A stretch of DNA of 64,000 nt, from contig NZ_JBHLWB010000002.1 of the NCBI RefSeq assembly GCF_042433055.1, forward strand, positions 67,637-131,636. Reading direction: 5' to 3'. Each line of letters begins with the position of its first letter. Position 1 is the stretch's first letter. The position numbers and the translations under genes are program-made. Below the pieces are notes generated by a model, which was not told where the DNA came from, did no database searches, and was given only the letters and a program-made list of their open reading frames with translations. Shown here piece by piece: positions 1-9,629 of this stretch. This DNA comes from Gallibacterium trehalosifermentans. GTDB taxonomy: Bacteria > Pseudomonadota > Gammaproteobacteria > Enterobacterales > Pasteurellaceae.

Positions 1-3000
1 GCAACTGAATTTGCAACATTCCCCGCCACTTCAGCCGTATTTGCTAAATCAAACGAAGTATTAATTGCAGCTAATGCATTAATTCGATTATCTTTTGCAT
101 CGCCCACTTGTTTTGCTGTTTTGGCAGTTTGTTGTACTTGTTGTACGGCTTGTACAACGGGAATATTCACACCTAAGGTTAGCCCATTTTGTACTAAGGT
201 ATGACGATAGTGTGTATTGGATTTATCTTTATCAGCTGTAATATCTATTTGTTTTGCTTGAATATTAATATCTCCTTTACCTGCAGTGATTCGGCTAGAT
301 TGTTGTTGATAATGTTCAGTGGCGATAAATGAAACATTGCTTTGTAAAGATCCAAGTTGACTGCCTAGCGTAGAATCAAGATTATAATTTGTATCAGTTG
401 ATTCTTTTCGACTACCAATCGTAAACCCGATTCCGCCACTGCTCATTAACCCCGATTTTTTCTTTGCATAATAATCATATTCTTGGCGGATATTGTGTGC
501 CGCTGTGATGGCAATATCTTGTGCTTGTAATTGCATGGCGTTATCTGAGACAACGGCGCCACCTTCAACAGCGATGGTGCCGTGCGTGGCTTGTAATGCA
601 ATGTTGTTTCCTGTGAGTTGTGAGCTTTCTGCCAAATCATATTGGTGAGCGTGTTTTATTGTGGTAGTTGTCCGACTCAGTAAGCTTTTATCTTTATATT
701 TTGTCGCAAAATCTAGCGTTTCTTGATGGCGTCCTGCTTGTAGTTGAATATCGCCTTGTTCACTATTTACGATAATATCGCCACCAGTATTGATGGTGGC
801 AGCTCGTAGGGTAACGCCTTGTTTACCACTGAATACGGCATTGTCTTTAATCTCAATACGAGAGCCAATTTCTTGTTGTTGCTTGAGTGTCCAATAGTTT
901 TCGCTATTGGCGATGTAATGTGAGCGTTCTGTTTCTGTAACCGTACCAATATGGAGATTGCCGTTGGCTTTTAATAGTGCGCTGCCTGCACTGATACTGG
1001 TGGCATTTAGTTGAATATCCCCTTGGCTTTGTAGTATCAAGGCTTGTTTTATGTGTAATACAGCCTGTTCATCAAGTTGTCGGCGGGCATAGTTAGCATT
1101 GGAATTGGCTTCACTCATGCGTCCTTCAAGGTGAATTGTTTTGGCATTGAGTTGCAAGGTATCGGCTTTGAGCTGCCCACCTTGTTGATAAAAGCGATTG
1201 GCAAGGGTGAAATTTAGTTGTTCAGCGCTGATGCTTCCTGAGTTTTCTAAGGTGTGCGCTGCGAGGTGAGCGGATTGACGAGCCACTAGTTGCCCGCTAT
1301 TTTTTATGTCTCCTGCGCTTTCCACTGTTATCTCTTGTGCAGAGATAATGGCGCCCGTCGGGTGGAGAGCGATATCACGTTTAACTAAATAGACTTGTGG
1401 GACAAGCACATTAACTTGCTTTCCATCTTTTAATGTAACGGTTTGCGGTTCCAGCCAAACCATATCTTCCGTAAGCGCTTGCATTTGTGCGGCGCTGAGG
1501 GTTACACCTGGCATAAGGTTGTGCGCCTTGGCATATCGAATCCCTGCGTCCATTAAGGCTTTGTATTGTTCATAATCAGAGGTGTAATTGCCTAAAAAAC
1601 GTTGCCCTGTTAGTTGGTTAATTTGTTCATTAATCAGGCGTTGCTCATAATAACCATCGCCTAAGCGTTTTAATCTCATTTGGGGATCTGCCCGTAGGGC
1701 ATCAAACATATAGTCTGACCCTAGCCAAGTTTTTTTATGGGTAAATCGAGGGTCAGTTTCGATTAAAACATGGCTATCAGGTGCGTGATTGATGCGATAG
1801 AGGGAGGCGTGGAGGGTATCAAGTTGTACGGGAAGGATTGCGGCGTGTTGAGCTGTGGATTGTTGGTGAATCTCGCTATTTGTGGCTTGAATCGGCTGCC
1901 CAATGCGGTTATCGACCAAATGAAATTTAAAATATTCTATCGGTAAATCACGGCTAAAGGGAATGTCCTCTCCACCGTATTTTGCCCAGACTTTTTTACC
2001 CACACCTCGCCGTTTTCGCTTTGTTACCATGGTGTACCATGTACCTTTATCATGTCGGTGAATTTCGCCGATTAAATCTTTATTTTCTAAACGGACACCA
2101 TTCCCTTTTAAATTGAGATGTTGCTCATTTTGCTTAAAAAGGCGTCCTCCCATACGCAGGTGTTTGCCAACCTGAATGTGGGATACCTCATTGAGTAAAT
2201 TTTCGCCGTTTAATCGTAAATTCCCTGCAATCAAAATTTTGGCTGGATCGCGATGTACTAATGTGGTGGTGATGGTATGGCGATTAAAATGCCATTGTAC
2301 CCAAGTTGGTCCTGCAATACGTGGTCGACCATCATTGAAATGAAAATAGGAGTTACGGTCTTTTCGATGGTTGTTGTTGCGATTGAACCACCCTTCTAAA
2401 CTGGAATAACGTTGGGATTTGTGGTTGAGGGCATATTCACTGATGCGCTGGTCTTGGTGGTGTTCTCCTGTGAGGAGATGTAAGTCATGATTCCATAAGC
2501 GTTGGGTATTCATATTACCATTGCCTAAGGCTTCTATGGTGGCGCTGCCGTTATCAATAAAGGTAGCTTGCCCTGTGGCATGAGCATGCCTGTCTAATTC
2601 ACCGCCAATAAAGAGGTCGCCTTGGCTTAAAATTAAGGCATGGTCGTAATTGGTAAGGGTACCAACACCAAGGTCGAGCCGTTCACGGGCAGCGATTGTC
2701 GCCGCCTGCTCTTGTTCTGGGAGATTATTTAGATGAGTTGCTTGAATTGCAAGGTGATTGCCATAAATCCGCCCACTGCCGAGATTAGTGAGTTGGTTGG
2801 TAACAATAACGGTTTTTGAGCCGTCAATTAAGCCCTGATTCAGTAGCGTATCCGTATGTAATTGTGTTTTTTGTGCACTTAATTCACTTTGTTGTGGATT
2901 GGTAATTGATGCAGCTTGAATTGTTAAGCCTTGACCCGTGATTAATTGGGTTTGGTTGGTAAAGTGATGATTGACCTTTAAATTAAGCATGCCATCAATA

Positions 3001-4637
3001 AAAAGCGGGGTATCCAAGCGGAAGTGATGATGAATGGTGATATTGGCATTCGCTGCACTTTTTACCTGACCAATGTTTTCCCATTGAGCTAACTGAAAGG
3101 TTAAATCGCCCTGACTTGCAATGATACCTTGTGTATTTTCAAGCTGTAAGTTATCGCCACGCAACGCTAAGCTATTTAGTGATAGGAGTTCCCCTTGCTG
3201 ATTATTGAGGGTATCCGTAATGGTGGCATTTATTGCTTGCTGGCTATATGCCCCACCAGATTGGTTAAACCAATGTGTTGCATGGATAGCTAAGGTCTCC
3301 GCAATTAAGCCTTGTGTAGGGGTATTGTGTTGCGCTTTGGTCTGTTGGTTCAATAAACGAGGGGTAGTAATGTGTAGTTGTTTTGCTTTGATTAACGCGC
3401 CAGTTGAGCCTGTCGCTTGGTTATTTAATTGGTGTTGAAGGGTGATGTCGGTTTGCTCTGCATGAATAAAACCTGTTTGGTTATTTAGGGAATGTGCTTG
3501 CGCAGTAAGCTTTTTAGTTGCGACAAGTTGACCTGCTTGTTGATTTTTTATCGTCGGAGCGGTGAGACTAACATTTTGCTTTGCCCCAATATACCCACTA
3601 TTGATAATCTGTCCTTGGCTATCAATCACCACATCGCCCGCTGCCGCACCAATATGTCCTGCATTGCGCACACCTAACCCGCTTTCCGTCCCAATCAGGT
3701 GGATTTGATTGGCATACATGCCACCTAACTCAGCAACATCTACCGCATACCCCTGAGATGCTGTTACTTCACTGCCACGAATCACTTGGAGACTACTGGC
3801 ATTTTTTGTTGATTGCGCTGGAACTTGATTTTGCCCCGTAGTAACCGTTAATTGATTTGCCCAAATCCCCGCATTGACTTTCACTTCTTTGGCGATAATC
3901 TCGGTGTAGTCTTGTCGATGGCTATCTAACCCTCGCCCCGATACCGTTATCTCACCCTGTTCAACTCGATACCCCTTTACTTGCCCATTTTCAATTTGCA
4001 CCTGCCCTGTGGTCATCGTACTGCGTCCCGCATTGATAAAACCACACCCCTCACAATGAATACCATTCGGGTTGGCGATAATCACCTCTGCTTTGCTTCC
4101 CGCCACTTCAATATAGCCTTTTAATTGACTTGGCTTGCTGGCATTGACTTCGTTTAAAATTACTTTCGCTTCACCGCCCACTAAGTAAGGATTGGCTTGT
4201 ACCCAACCACCTTGTTCGGTTTTTACATTTTTGCGGCTGTTATTGAGAATCGCCCCACGAGTATTGACATCAAATTGTTGGTATTTGTTATGTGATAAGC
4301 CTTTGTCATTGGGCGTTTGGATATTAACTTGCGGTAAGCCATTGGCGGTTTGTAACACAATCGGTTGTTGGCTTTTTGGTGCCTGACTATCGGCACGGAT
4401 TTGGAGTTCATCAGCAACTGCGCTAGCGGAAAAAGAGGAGACCGCCAAAACGCCTAACAGGCTATAAAGCCCTATCATTAACGGGGGTAATCTCCAGTGA
4501 ATCAGCATGCGAGAGAGATTGGTGAAAACGCGATTGCCTGATTGAGGTGCTTTCCCTGTTTTAGTTGTTATCTCGGAAACGACAACGAAACGTTGTAAGA
4601 GTCTGTTAAAGATGATGCGGTAACAATGTTTGTTCAT
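1..4637 (-). CDS. Two-partner-secretion exoprotein (FhaB/CdiA-like), 5' part, runs off left edge
   Basis: The frame is open for 1545 codons from ATG 4637 to the window edge, so the C-terminus is missing. Residues 1-29 form an extended signal peptide (ESPR type, with a YRIIFNRLLQRFVVVSE core). A hydrophobic stretch follows at about 52-72, with probable cleavage after SAVA (residue 75). The TPS secretion domain is clear: NPYL at 149-152, NPNGI at 189-193 and a CEGCGF pair of cysteines at 195-200. Long beta-helix-like filamentous haemagglutinin repeats follow. The middle part has the conserved block around KTWLGSDYM, DGYYEQRLINEQI and MVWLEPQTVTL that is typical of CdiA/FhaB proteins. A strong ribosome site (AAGGAG) precedes the ATG. 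Such proteins are exported by a TpsB outer-membrane partner, which is not in the window. Whether this is an adhesin or a contact-dependent toxin depends on the missing C-terminus. Confidence 0.93.
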   Translation of the reverse strand, partial: MNKHCYRIIFNRLLQRFVVVSEITTKTGKAPQSGNRVFTNLSRMLIHWRLPPLMIGLYSLLGVLAVSSFSASAVADELQIRADSQAPKSQQPIVLQTANGLPQVNIQTPNDKGLSHNKYQQFDVNTRGAILNNSRKNVKTEQGGWVQANPYLVGGEAKVILNEVNASKPSQLKGYIEVAGSKAEVIIANPNGIHCEGCGFINAGRSTMTTGQVQIENGQVKGYRVEQGEITVSGRGLDSHRQDYTEIIAKEVKVNAGIWANQLTVTTGQNQVPAQSTKNASSLQVIRGSEVTASQGYAVDVAELGGMYANQIHLIGTESGLGVRNAGHIGAAAGDVVIDSQGQIINSGYIGAKQNVSLTAPTIKNQQAGQLVATKKLTAQAHSLNNQTGFIHAEQTDITLQHQLNNQATGSTGALIKAKQLHITTPRLLNQQTKAQHNTPTQGLIAETLAIHATHWFNQSGGAYSQQAINATITDTLNNQQGELLSLNSLALRGDNLQLENTQGIIASQGDLTFQLAQWENIGQVKSAANANITIHHHFRLDTPLFIDGMLNLKVNHHFTNQTQLITGQGLTIQAASITNPQQSELSAQKTQLHTDTLLNQGLIDGSKTVIVTNQLTNLGSGRIYGNHLAIQATHLNNLPEQEQAATIAARERLDLGVGTLTNYDHALILSQGDLFIGGELDRHAHATGQATFIDNGSATIEALGNGNMNTQRLWNHDLHLLTGEHHQDQRISEYALNHKSQRYSSLEGWFNRNNNHRKDRNSYFHFNDGRPRIAGPTWVQWHFNRHTITTTLVHRDPAKILIAGNLRLNGENLLNEVSHIQVGKHLRMGGRLFKQNEQHLNLKGNGVRLENKDLIGEIHRHDKGTWYTMVTKRKRRGVGKKVWAKYGGEDIPFSRDLPIEYFKFHLVDNRIGQPIQATNSEIHQQSTAQHAAILPVQLDTLHASLYRINHAPDSHVLIETDPRFTHKKTWLGSDYMFDALRADPQMRLKRLGDGYYEQRLINEQINQLTGQRFLGNYTSDYEQYKALMDAGIRYAKAHNLMPGVTLSAAQMQALTEDMVWLEPQTVTLKDGKQVNVLVPQVYLVKRDIALHPTGAIISAQEITVESAGDIKNSGQLVARQSAHLAAHTLENSGSISAEQLNFTLANRFYQQGGQLKADTLQLNAKTIHLEGRMSEANSNANYARRQLDEQAVLHIKQALILQSQGDIQLNATSISAGSALLKANGNLHIGTVTETERSHYIANSENYWTLKQQQEIGSRIEIKDNAVFSGKQGVTLRAATINTGGDIIVNSEQGDIQLQAGRHQETLDFATKYKDKSLLSRTTTTIKHAHQYDLAESSQLTGNNIALQATHGTIAVEGGAVVSDNAMQLQAQDIAITAAHNIRQEYDYYAKKKSGLMSSGGIGFTIGSRKESTDTNYNLDSTLGSQLGSLQSNVSFIATEHYQQQSSRITAGKGDINIQAKQIDITADKDKSNTHYRHTLVQNGLTLGVNIPVVQAVQQVQQTAKTAKQVGDAKDNRINALAAINTSFDLANTAEVAGNVANSV

Positions 4638-4853
4638 TACTTTTCTCCTTAACGTTTAATTAATTTGAAAGAAATAACTTACATAAATTAGGTTGTGATA
4701 AAGGAAGATTATTTTTTAATATTTTTAGATCAATTAGTTAACATTTTTGATGTTAGCAAAAAGCGTATTCACGACAAAGAAAGTATATTTAAAAATGTGA
4801 TCTAGCTAGAAAAATAGCAATATTGTTAGTTTTTTTGGGGTATGTTGGGAAAT
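4638..4853. other. AT-rich intergenic region upstream of the exoprotein gene
   Basis: This stretch has no credible coding frame. It should hold the promoter of the leftward exoprotein gene. TGTGA half-sites (for example near 4691 and 4797) resemble CRP half-sites but lack good partners. A T7G4 homopolymer lies near 4830, about 190 bases from the start codon. No firm promoter can be assigned by eye. Confidence 0.4.
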
Positions 4854-4885
4854 ATAAATGTTGAACAGCGATGTTCAACATTTAT
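4854..4885 (-). terminator. Hairpin terminator downstream of selB
   Basis: A 13-bp perfect inverted repeat (4854-4866 with 4873-4885, loop AGCGAT) lies 28 bases after the selB stop. The tail on the minus strand is only moderately T-rich. It isolates selA-selB from the exoprotein gene. Confidence 0.65.
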
Positions 4886-4912
4886 TTTTGATAAAAAATT
4901 TATATTTAGCAA

Positions 4913-6766
4913 TTAAGAAAATGTTCCATGATCACGCAATAAATGCACATTGCCTTTACGGCGTAAAAAACCTGATCGGTCAAAATATTCGATTAATTGT
5001 ACCGTGAGTTTGCGCCCATATTGCAGGTGATCACGCAACTGATTAACCGAAATCGCCCCATTTTCTTGAATAAAGGCGTGAATATCGTGGGCAAATTCAC
5101 GCATCTGTTCATCGAGCAGAAAACGATCTTTGACTATCGGCACAAGGTAGCCCAATTTGCCTGCTTTGTAGAGCAAATTGCGCATTGCGCTTTCTTCCAC
5201 CGCCAACTGCTGGGCAATATCACGCACCCACAGCGCTTGGTTAGTTGCCTTAAATAGAGGCTCAACCTGCGCCCACAGATGCAATTCGTCATCATCAAAG
5301 GCGATGCGATGGCTGGGTGCGTGAATCCAGCCACGTGTTTGCGCCAGTTGCTGTTGAGCGATCAGCTCATCAATTAAGGCAAACATCAGCGACTGTGGCG
5401 CATCAAGTACAGCCATTCGGTAAAGACGTGCTTTGGTTACGCCCATTTGATCGTGATGCTCGGCGTGAAATTCGGTGATCTTCGCCAAAATGCGGGCTTG
5501 CATTGTTTGTTTATAGGTGCGATTAAACAGATAATCACCCACTTGCTCGCAGGCTAAACGTGGCTGAAGTGCATTGACATCGGCAGGGTAGCATTGCTCC
5601 GCCCACAAAAGCGGCGGCACGAAAATCGCCTGTTTTTCCAGCATTACTTGCACGCGCATTGCCATTTCACTTGCTTGCGACAGGGCGTGCAGGTAAGAAA
5701 GGCGTGTCTCACTGCGCTTGTAGCGCTTCGGCGAGGCAATTTCCAGCACTTGTGCCCCTGCAAGGGTATGTTGATCGTCGCCACTGCGCAAAATCAGTTT
5801 ATCGCCCAATGCCAAATGTAGCGGAGTATCCAGCACAATTTCTGCAAAATAGGGCTGATTTTCGACCGCTTGTTTTGCGTTCAGCACGCTCACTTTGGCA
5901 GTAACGTGGCTGGCGTAATGGTAAAGGTGAACCTGCGTGGTCTCTTTTAGGGGCTGGCAAGGGTGCAACAGCACCGTAAAACGCTCACAAGCAAAATCAG
6001 GCGCAAGCTCGCTTAGCCAGTCGCCACGGCTGATGTCGGATTTATCGACACCAGCTAAATTCAGCGCCAAGCGCTCGCCTGCCACACCTTGCTCGCTCTC
6101 ACTATTTTGTGCGTGAATACGTTTTACCCGCACCTTTTCGCCATTAGTAAGATAGAGCGTATCGCCGACCGCCACTTTACCTGCCACCGCCGTACCTGTA
6201 ACCACTACGCCAATCCCTTTCAGGGTAAAAATACGGTCTATCGCATAGCGAAATGGCTTTTCCGCCAATGTGGTTTCGCTAGACAGTTGCGCCAAATGGG
6301 CTTTCAGCACATCGATACCTTGCCCCGTTTGGGCGGAGGTGATAAAAAAATCCTGCCTGTGCAAAAAAGGGTAGCGCTGTTTGATTTCCTCAATCAGCTT
6401 GGTAATTTGTGCATCGGTTGCACGATCAGCCTTAGTGATCACCACCATTATCTGGCGGAATTTCAGCAACTGCAAAATCTGCAAATGCTCTGTCGTTTGC
6501 GGTTTGATTCCCTCTTCGGCGGAAACCACCAGCAGGGCGTGTTCAATCCCCCCTAAGCCTGCCAGCATATTTGCCAAAAATTTTTGATGTCCTGGTACAT
6601 CAATAAAGCCAAGTGTTCGCCCATTTAGAGGCAAATAAGCATAGCCCAGATCGATGGTCATTCCACGCTTTTTCTCTTCAGGCAAGCGATCAGCATTCGT
6701 GCCAGTGAGTGCGGCTAACAGTGCCGTTTTGCCGTGATCGACGTGTCCTGCGGTAACAATTATCAT
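4913..6766 (-). CDS. selB: Selenocysteine-specific elongation factor SelB
   Basis: SelB delivers Sec-tRNA to UGA codons that are followed by a SECIS hairpin. It has 617 residues, close to E. coli SelB. The N-terminal GTPase has GHVDHGKT at 7-14 (P-loop), a DVPGH motif near 57 and an ITKAD guanine-specificity motif near 109. Translation-factor barrels follow, and the C-terminus carries the winged-helix repeats that bind SECIS RNA. The frame can be extended 20 codons upstream, but MIIVTAGHVDHGKT is the family start. That start overlaps the selA stop as ATGA (6763-6766), which indicates translational coupling. Hand-sampled GC is near 50%, clearly higher than the adjacent selA (about 42%), which suggests a recombined or acquired allele. 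Confidence 0.96.
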   Translation of the reverse strand: MIIVTAGHVDHGKTALLAALTGTNADRLPEEKKRGMTIDLGYAYLPLNGRTLGFIDVPGHQKFLANMLAGLGGIEHALLVVSAEEGIKPQTTEHLQILQLLKFRQIMVVITKADRATDAQITKLIEEIKQRYPFLHRQDFFITSAQTGQGIDVLKAHLAQLSSETTLAEKPFRYAIDRIFTLKGIGVVVTGTAVAGKVAVGDTLYLTNGEKVRVKRIHAQNSESEQGVAGERLALNLAGVDKSDISRGDWLSELAPDFACERFTVLLHPCQPLKETTQVHLYHYASHVTAKVSVLNAKQAVENQPYFAEIVLDTPLHLALGDKLILRSGDDQHTLAGAQVLEIASPKRYKRSETRLSYLHALSQASEMAMRVQVMLEKQAIFVPPLLWAEQCYPADVNALQPRLACEQVGDYLFNRTYKQTMQARILAKITEFHAEHHDQMGVTKARLYRMAVLDAPQSLMFALIDELIAQQQLAQTRGWIHAPSHRIAFDDDELHLWAQVEPLFKATNQALWVRDIAQQLAVEESAMRNLLYKAGKLGYLVPIVKDRFLLDEQMREFAHDIHAFIQENGAISVNQLRDHLQYGRKLTVQLIEYFDRSGFLRRKGNVHLLRDHGTFS

Positions 6767-8154
6767 AATTCGTTCACCGTTGTTAAGAGGGCGGCTAGAT
6801 TGGCAACGCTGCGTAAATCTAGCCAAATTTTATCTGCTTCAATTCTGCCAATAATTGGTTGTGATAAGGCTTTAAATTGAGCAACTAAACGATAGAGATC
6901 CTCAGCTTTGCCACTTTTTGCTTGTAACGTTACAGCACAAGACGGGATTTTTGCGGTAGGTTGTGAACCACTACCAATTTGCGCATCACTTGTTTCGACT
7001 CGAATGATAAAATCTGCTGCGAGTTTGTGTTGTAATGCTTGTTGTAATTGCTCTGCTTGTTGCTGGAGAGTAGTGAGAGCTTGAGTTAAAGCGTGCAGCG
7101 TTGGTAAGGTGTGCGTTAAATTTTCAGGCTCTAAATAAAGACGCAATGTTGCTTCTAAACCACTCAAAATTACTTTATCGCAACGTAAGACACGTTTGAG
7201 GGGGTGATGTTGTAATTGATCGATTAATGCTTGCCTCCCAACAATAATACCTGCTTGTGGACCACCCAATAATTTATCGCCAGAAAAAGAGATTAAATCT
7301 ACACCCGCTGTAACTTTTGCTTGAACTTGTGGTTCATAAGGTAAGCCATAGTGGCGAAAATCAATTAATGCGCCACTTCCTAAATCTGTAATAACGGGAA
7401 TATTTTTTTCTCGTCCAAGTGCAACTAATTCTTCTTCACTGACACTCGCTGTAAAGCCCATAATTTGATAGTTGCTACTATGTACTTTTAATAATAACGC
7501 CGTGTTTTCATTAATTGCCTGTGCGTAATCACGTAAATGGGTGCGGTTAGTCGTACCAACCTCCACTAATTTACAACCAGCTTGTGCCATAATATCGGGA
7601 ATACGGAATGCGCCACCTATTTCAATCAGTTCACCACGAGAGATAATCACTTCTTTTCCTTGAGCAAAAGTGGCTAACATTAATAACACCGCAGCAGCAT
7701 TATTATTAACCACACAAGCCGCTTCTGCGCCAGTTAAGCGAGCGATTAGCTCACTAATCGCTTGATCACGATGTCCACGTTTCCCCTGGGCTAAATCAAA
7801 TTCAAGTGCAACATTTTGTTGCATAGCGTGTAATGCTGCTTGTTGTGCTGTTTCTGCCCAAATTGCACGCCCAAGATTCGTATGCAACACCGTACCAGTA
7901 AGATTATGTACTGGTTGAATTTTGACTTGGCGTTGCTGTTGTAATTGTTGCTCAATATATTGCATAAAATCTGTGTCTGTCTGACAGAAATGAGGTAATT
8001 GCTGTTGTTGTTTAATAAAATCACGTGCGAGTTGTAACTGTTCACGCATCAGTTGTACTACGGCACTATGCCCAAAGGTAACAACTAAATCTGAACCTAA
8101 TTCCGTTTTTAATAAACGGTCAATAGCTGGAAGTTGGCGATACAACGCAGACAT
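6763..8154 (-). CDS. selA: L-seryl-tRNA(Sec) selenium transferase SelA
   Basis: SelA is a PLP enzyme that converts seryl-tRNA(Sec) to selenocysteinyl-tRNA(Sec) with selenophosphate as donor. It has 463 residues, the normal bacterial length. It shows the N-terminal domain start MSALYRQLPAIDRLL, the block HTNLGRA, and the PLP-lysine motif SFSGDKLLGGPQ near residue 290. It is the first gene of the leftward selA-selB operon and is transcribed divergently from the tRNA-Sec gene. SelD, which supplies selenophosphate, and any selenoprotein gene lie elsewhere. Confidence 0.97.
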   Translation of the reverse strand: MSALYRQLPAIDRLLKTELGSDLVVTFGHSAVVQLMREQLQLARDFIKQQQQLPHFCQTDTDFMQYIEQQLQQQRQVKIQPVHNLTGTVLHTNLGRAIWAETAQQAALHAMQQNVALEFDLAQGKRGHRDQAISELIARLTGAEAACVVNNNAAAVLLMLATFAQGKEVIISRGELIEIGGAFRIPDIMAQAGCKLVEVGTTNRTHLRDYAQAINENTALLLKVHSSNYQIMGFTASVSEEELVALGREKNIPVITDLGSGALIDFRHYGLPYEPQVQAKVTAGVDLISFSGDKLLGGPQAGIIVGRQALIDQLQHHPLKRVLRCDKVILSGLEATLRLYLEPENLTHTLPTLHALTQALTTLQQQAEQLQQALQHKLAADFIIRVETSDAQIGSGSQPTAKIPSCAVTLQAKSGKAEDLYRLVAQFKALSQPIIGRIEADKIWLDLRSVANLAALLTTVNEL

Positions 8155-8283
8155 AACGAATTCCTAATGGTGAAGTGTGCGGTAAATAATACTGTTTTTA
8201 TCGAAAAAATTCAGTAAAATGAAGCCGTTTTTTATGCTATATCCTGATTTATGTAGGATTGTCGTTTAAAAACCGTCATTTAT

Positions 8284-8378
8284 GGAAGGTCGTCGTTTCC
8301 GGTGAGGCGGCAGGACTTCAAATCCTGTTAAGGCTGCCAGCAGTCTTGGGTGGGTTCAACTCCCATGACCTTCCGCCA
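8284..8378 (+). tRNA. selC: tRNA-Sec (anticodon TCA)
   Basis: This is a 95-nt tRNA with the long acceptor arm (GGAAGGTC paired with GACCTTCC), anticodon loop CTTCAAA with TCA at 8318-8320, a long variable arm, the T-loop GGTTCAACTCC and an encoded GCCA 3' end. The layout closely matches E. coli selC. It sits next to selA-selB, so all tRNA-specific Sec factors except SelD and SerS are in one cluster. Confidence 0.97.
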
Positions 8379-8406
8379 ATCATGAAAATGTGTCAATATA
8401 AATTTT

Positions 8407-8883
8407 TCATTTAAGATCAGAAATTATACGGTTGTTTATTCTTTTTGCTATGAAAGGATCTAACGCTATTATTCCACTACCATATTTTATTAAGATCAGT
8501 TGCATTACTATCCAGCTAAAGTGTAATGCGTAAGCCTCAGGATAGACAAAAAACTGGATAACTATTGTTATTCCAAATAATCCTAATGCAGCAAAACGTG
8601 TTGCAATTCCTAATAATAGTAAAGCTGCAAAAATATGTTCTGCATAGAGTGTAATCCATGCAGCAATATTGGGATTTAGTAATGGTAAATTATATTCATT
8701 TTGGAATAAGAAAAATGCGCTCTCACTCGGTACAGGTAATCCAAGTTGAAATGACATTGTGAGAAAATTAAACACAAATGTTTCAGTTTTTGTTTGTGCA
8801 GATAACCAAAATATACTTGCCAGAGTAATACGAGCAAGTAAGGCAATCGCACTATAAGGTACTTTTTCACACCATTTTTTCAT
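8407..8883 (-). CDS. DoxX family membrane protein of the bufferin cluster
   Basis: This 158-residue protein has about four hydrophobic helices (near 10-30, 70-95, 100-120 and 120-145) and a DoxX-like pattern (LLLGIATRFAALGLFG). It overlaps the upstream DUF2063 gene by ATGA (8880-8883), so it is the last gene of the precursor/DUF692/DUF2063/DoxX operon. DoxX proteins are common partners in such clusters, but their biochemical role is unsettled; a link to redox or metal handling at the membrane is inference. No strong terminator follows. The convergent tRNA-Sec ends 28 bases away. Confidence 0.8.
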   Translation of the reverse strand: MKKWCEKVPYSAIALLARITLASIFWLSAQTKTETFVFNFLTMSFQLGLPVPSESAFFLFQNEYNLPLLNPNIAAWITLYAEHIFAALLLLGIATRFAALGLFGITIVIQFFVYPEAYALHFSWIVMQLILIKYGSGIIALDPFIAKRINNRIISDLK

Positions 8884-9629
8884 TGTTTTACTCCAATGAT
8901 TAATTTATTTTCAATAAGAAATTGCCAAGCTTGAGTGAGATCTGCTTCAGTAAAAGGGTCGATTTCTACTGTTGCTTGATATAATGTTTTTCCTTGTTTT
9001 ATTGCCATTAAAAAAGAATGTAACCATTGTGGAATCTGTAATACCCCAACTTCATAATTTTCACGTAAGATCGCAGCATACTCACGCTGTTCTAGAGTAA
9101 TTTTCTGCAAATCCTTTCTTATTTGATGTGCCTCCCATAAGCTAACAGCTGCATAATTTGCAGAAAATAACAGTAAACTCGGAGCAAGTTGTAATTGGTA
9201 GTTAGCTATTTCATTATTCTGTAATAATGCTATTAATTGTTCATTGGCAATCGGCTTACTATCTTCAGCATGAAATGATTGCACTCTTAAATATTCCAAT
9301 GTTGCTACGTCTGCTAAATAGGGTAGGGATTTTGCTGGGGTGAAGTGAGCAATAAATTTCGGAAAGGTATCACCATAGTAAGCAAGAATTGGTGATGTAG
9401 GAGGGGATTCTTGTAAATAACAATGAGCCATAGCTTGAAAAAAGTCATCACCAACTAACTGATGTGTAACATTAAACGTTATTTGTAATGCTTTCATTAA
9501 AGAAGAAAATATATTGTTACGATAAACATTAAAACGACTTTTTACGTCTATTCCTTCTCGACTTTTTATTTGTGGTAGGAAAGAAAGATCATCATGAAAA
9601 ATCGCTTCAACAAAAGCCGTTTGTTTCAT
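8880..9629 (-). CDS. DUF2063 protein, partner of the DUF692 (MNIO) enzyme (BufC/HvfC type)
   Basis: The 249-residue protein shows the DUF2063 N-terminal pattern (FVEAIFHDD, RFNVYRNNIFSSLMKALQITFNVTHQLVGDDFF), a helical domain named 'putative DNA-binding' in databases. In RiPP systems it is the recognition partner that brings the precursor to the MNIO enzyme. The C-terminal part resembles the winged-helix-like segments of these partners. It overlaps both neighbours by ATGA (with the DUF692 gene at 9626-9629 and the DoxX gene at 8880-8883), which implies stoichiometric, coupled production. It is unlikely to be a transcription factor in this context. Confidence 0.85.
   Translation of the reverse strand: MKQTAFVEAIFHDDLSFLPQIKSREGIDVKSRFNVYRNNIFSSLMKALQITFNVTHQLVGDDFFQAMAHCYLQESPPTSPILAYYGDTFPKFIAHFTPAKSLPYLADVATLEYLRVQSFHAEDSKPIANEQLIALLQNNEIANYQLQLAPSLLLFSANYAAVSLWEAHQIRKDLQKITLEQREYAAILRENYEVGVLQIPQWLHSFLMAIKQGKTLYQATVEIDPFTEADLTQAWQFLIENKLIIGVKQ

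Noticed and set aside
3205..3677. Small plus-strand frames inside the exoprotein gene
   Set aside because: They are antisense to a continuous 1545-codon frame with clear exoprotein motifs, and they show no protein features.
6089..6556. 155-residue plus-strand frame antisense to selB
   Set aside because: No recognisable domain; selB motifs on the other strand are complete.
8382..8409. Terminator between tRNA-Sec and the DoxX gene
   Set aside because: ATGAAAA and TTTTTCAT could pair, but the stem is weak and A/T only.
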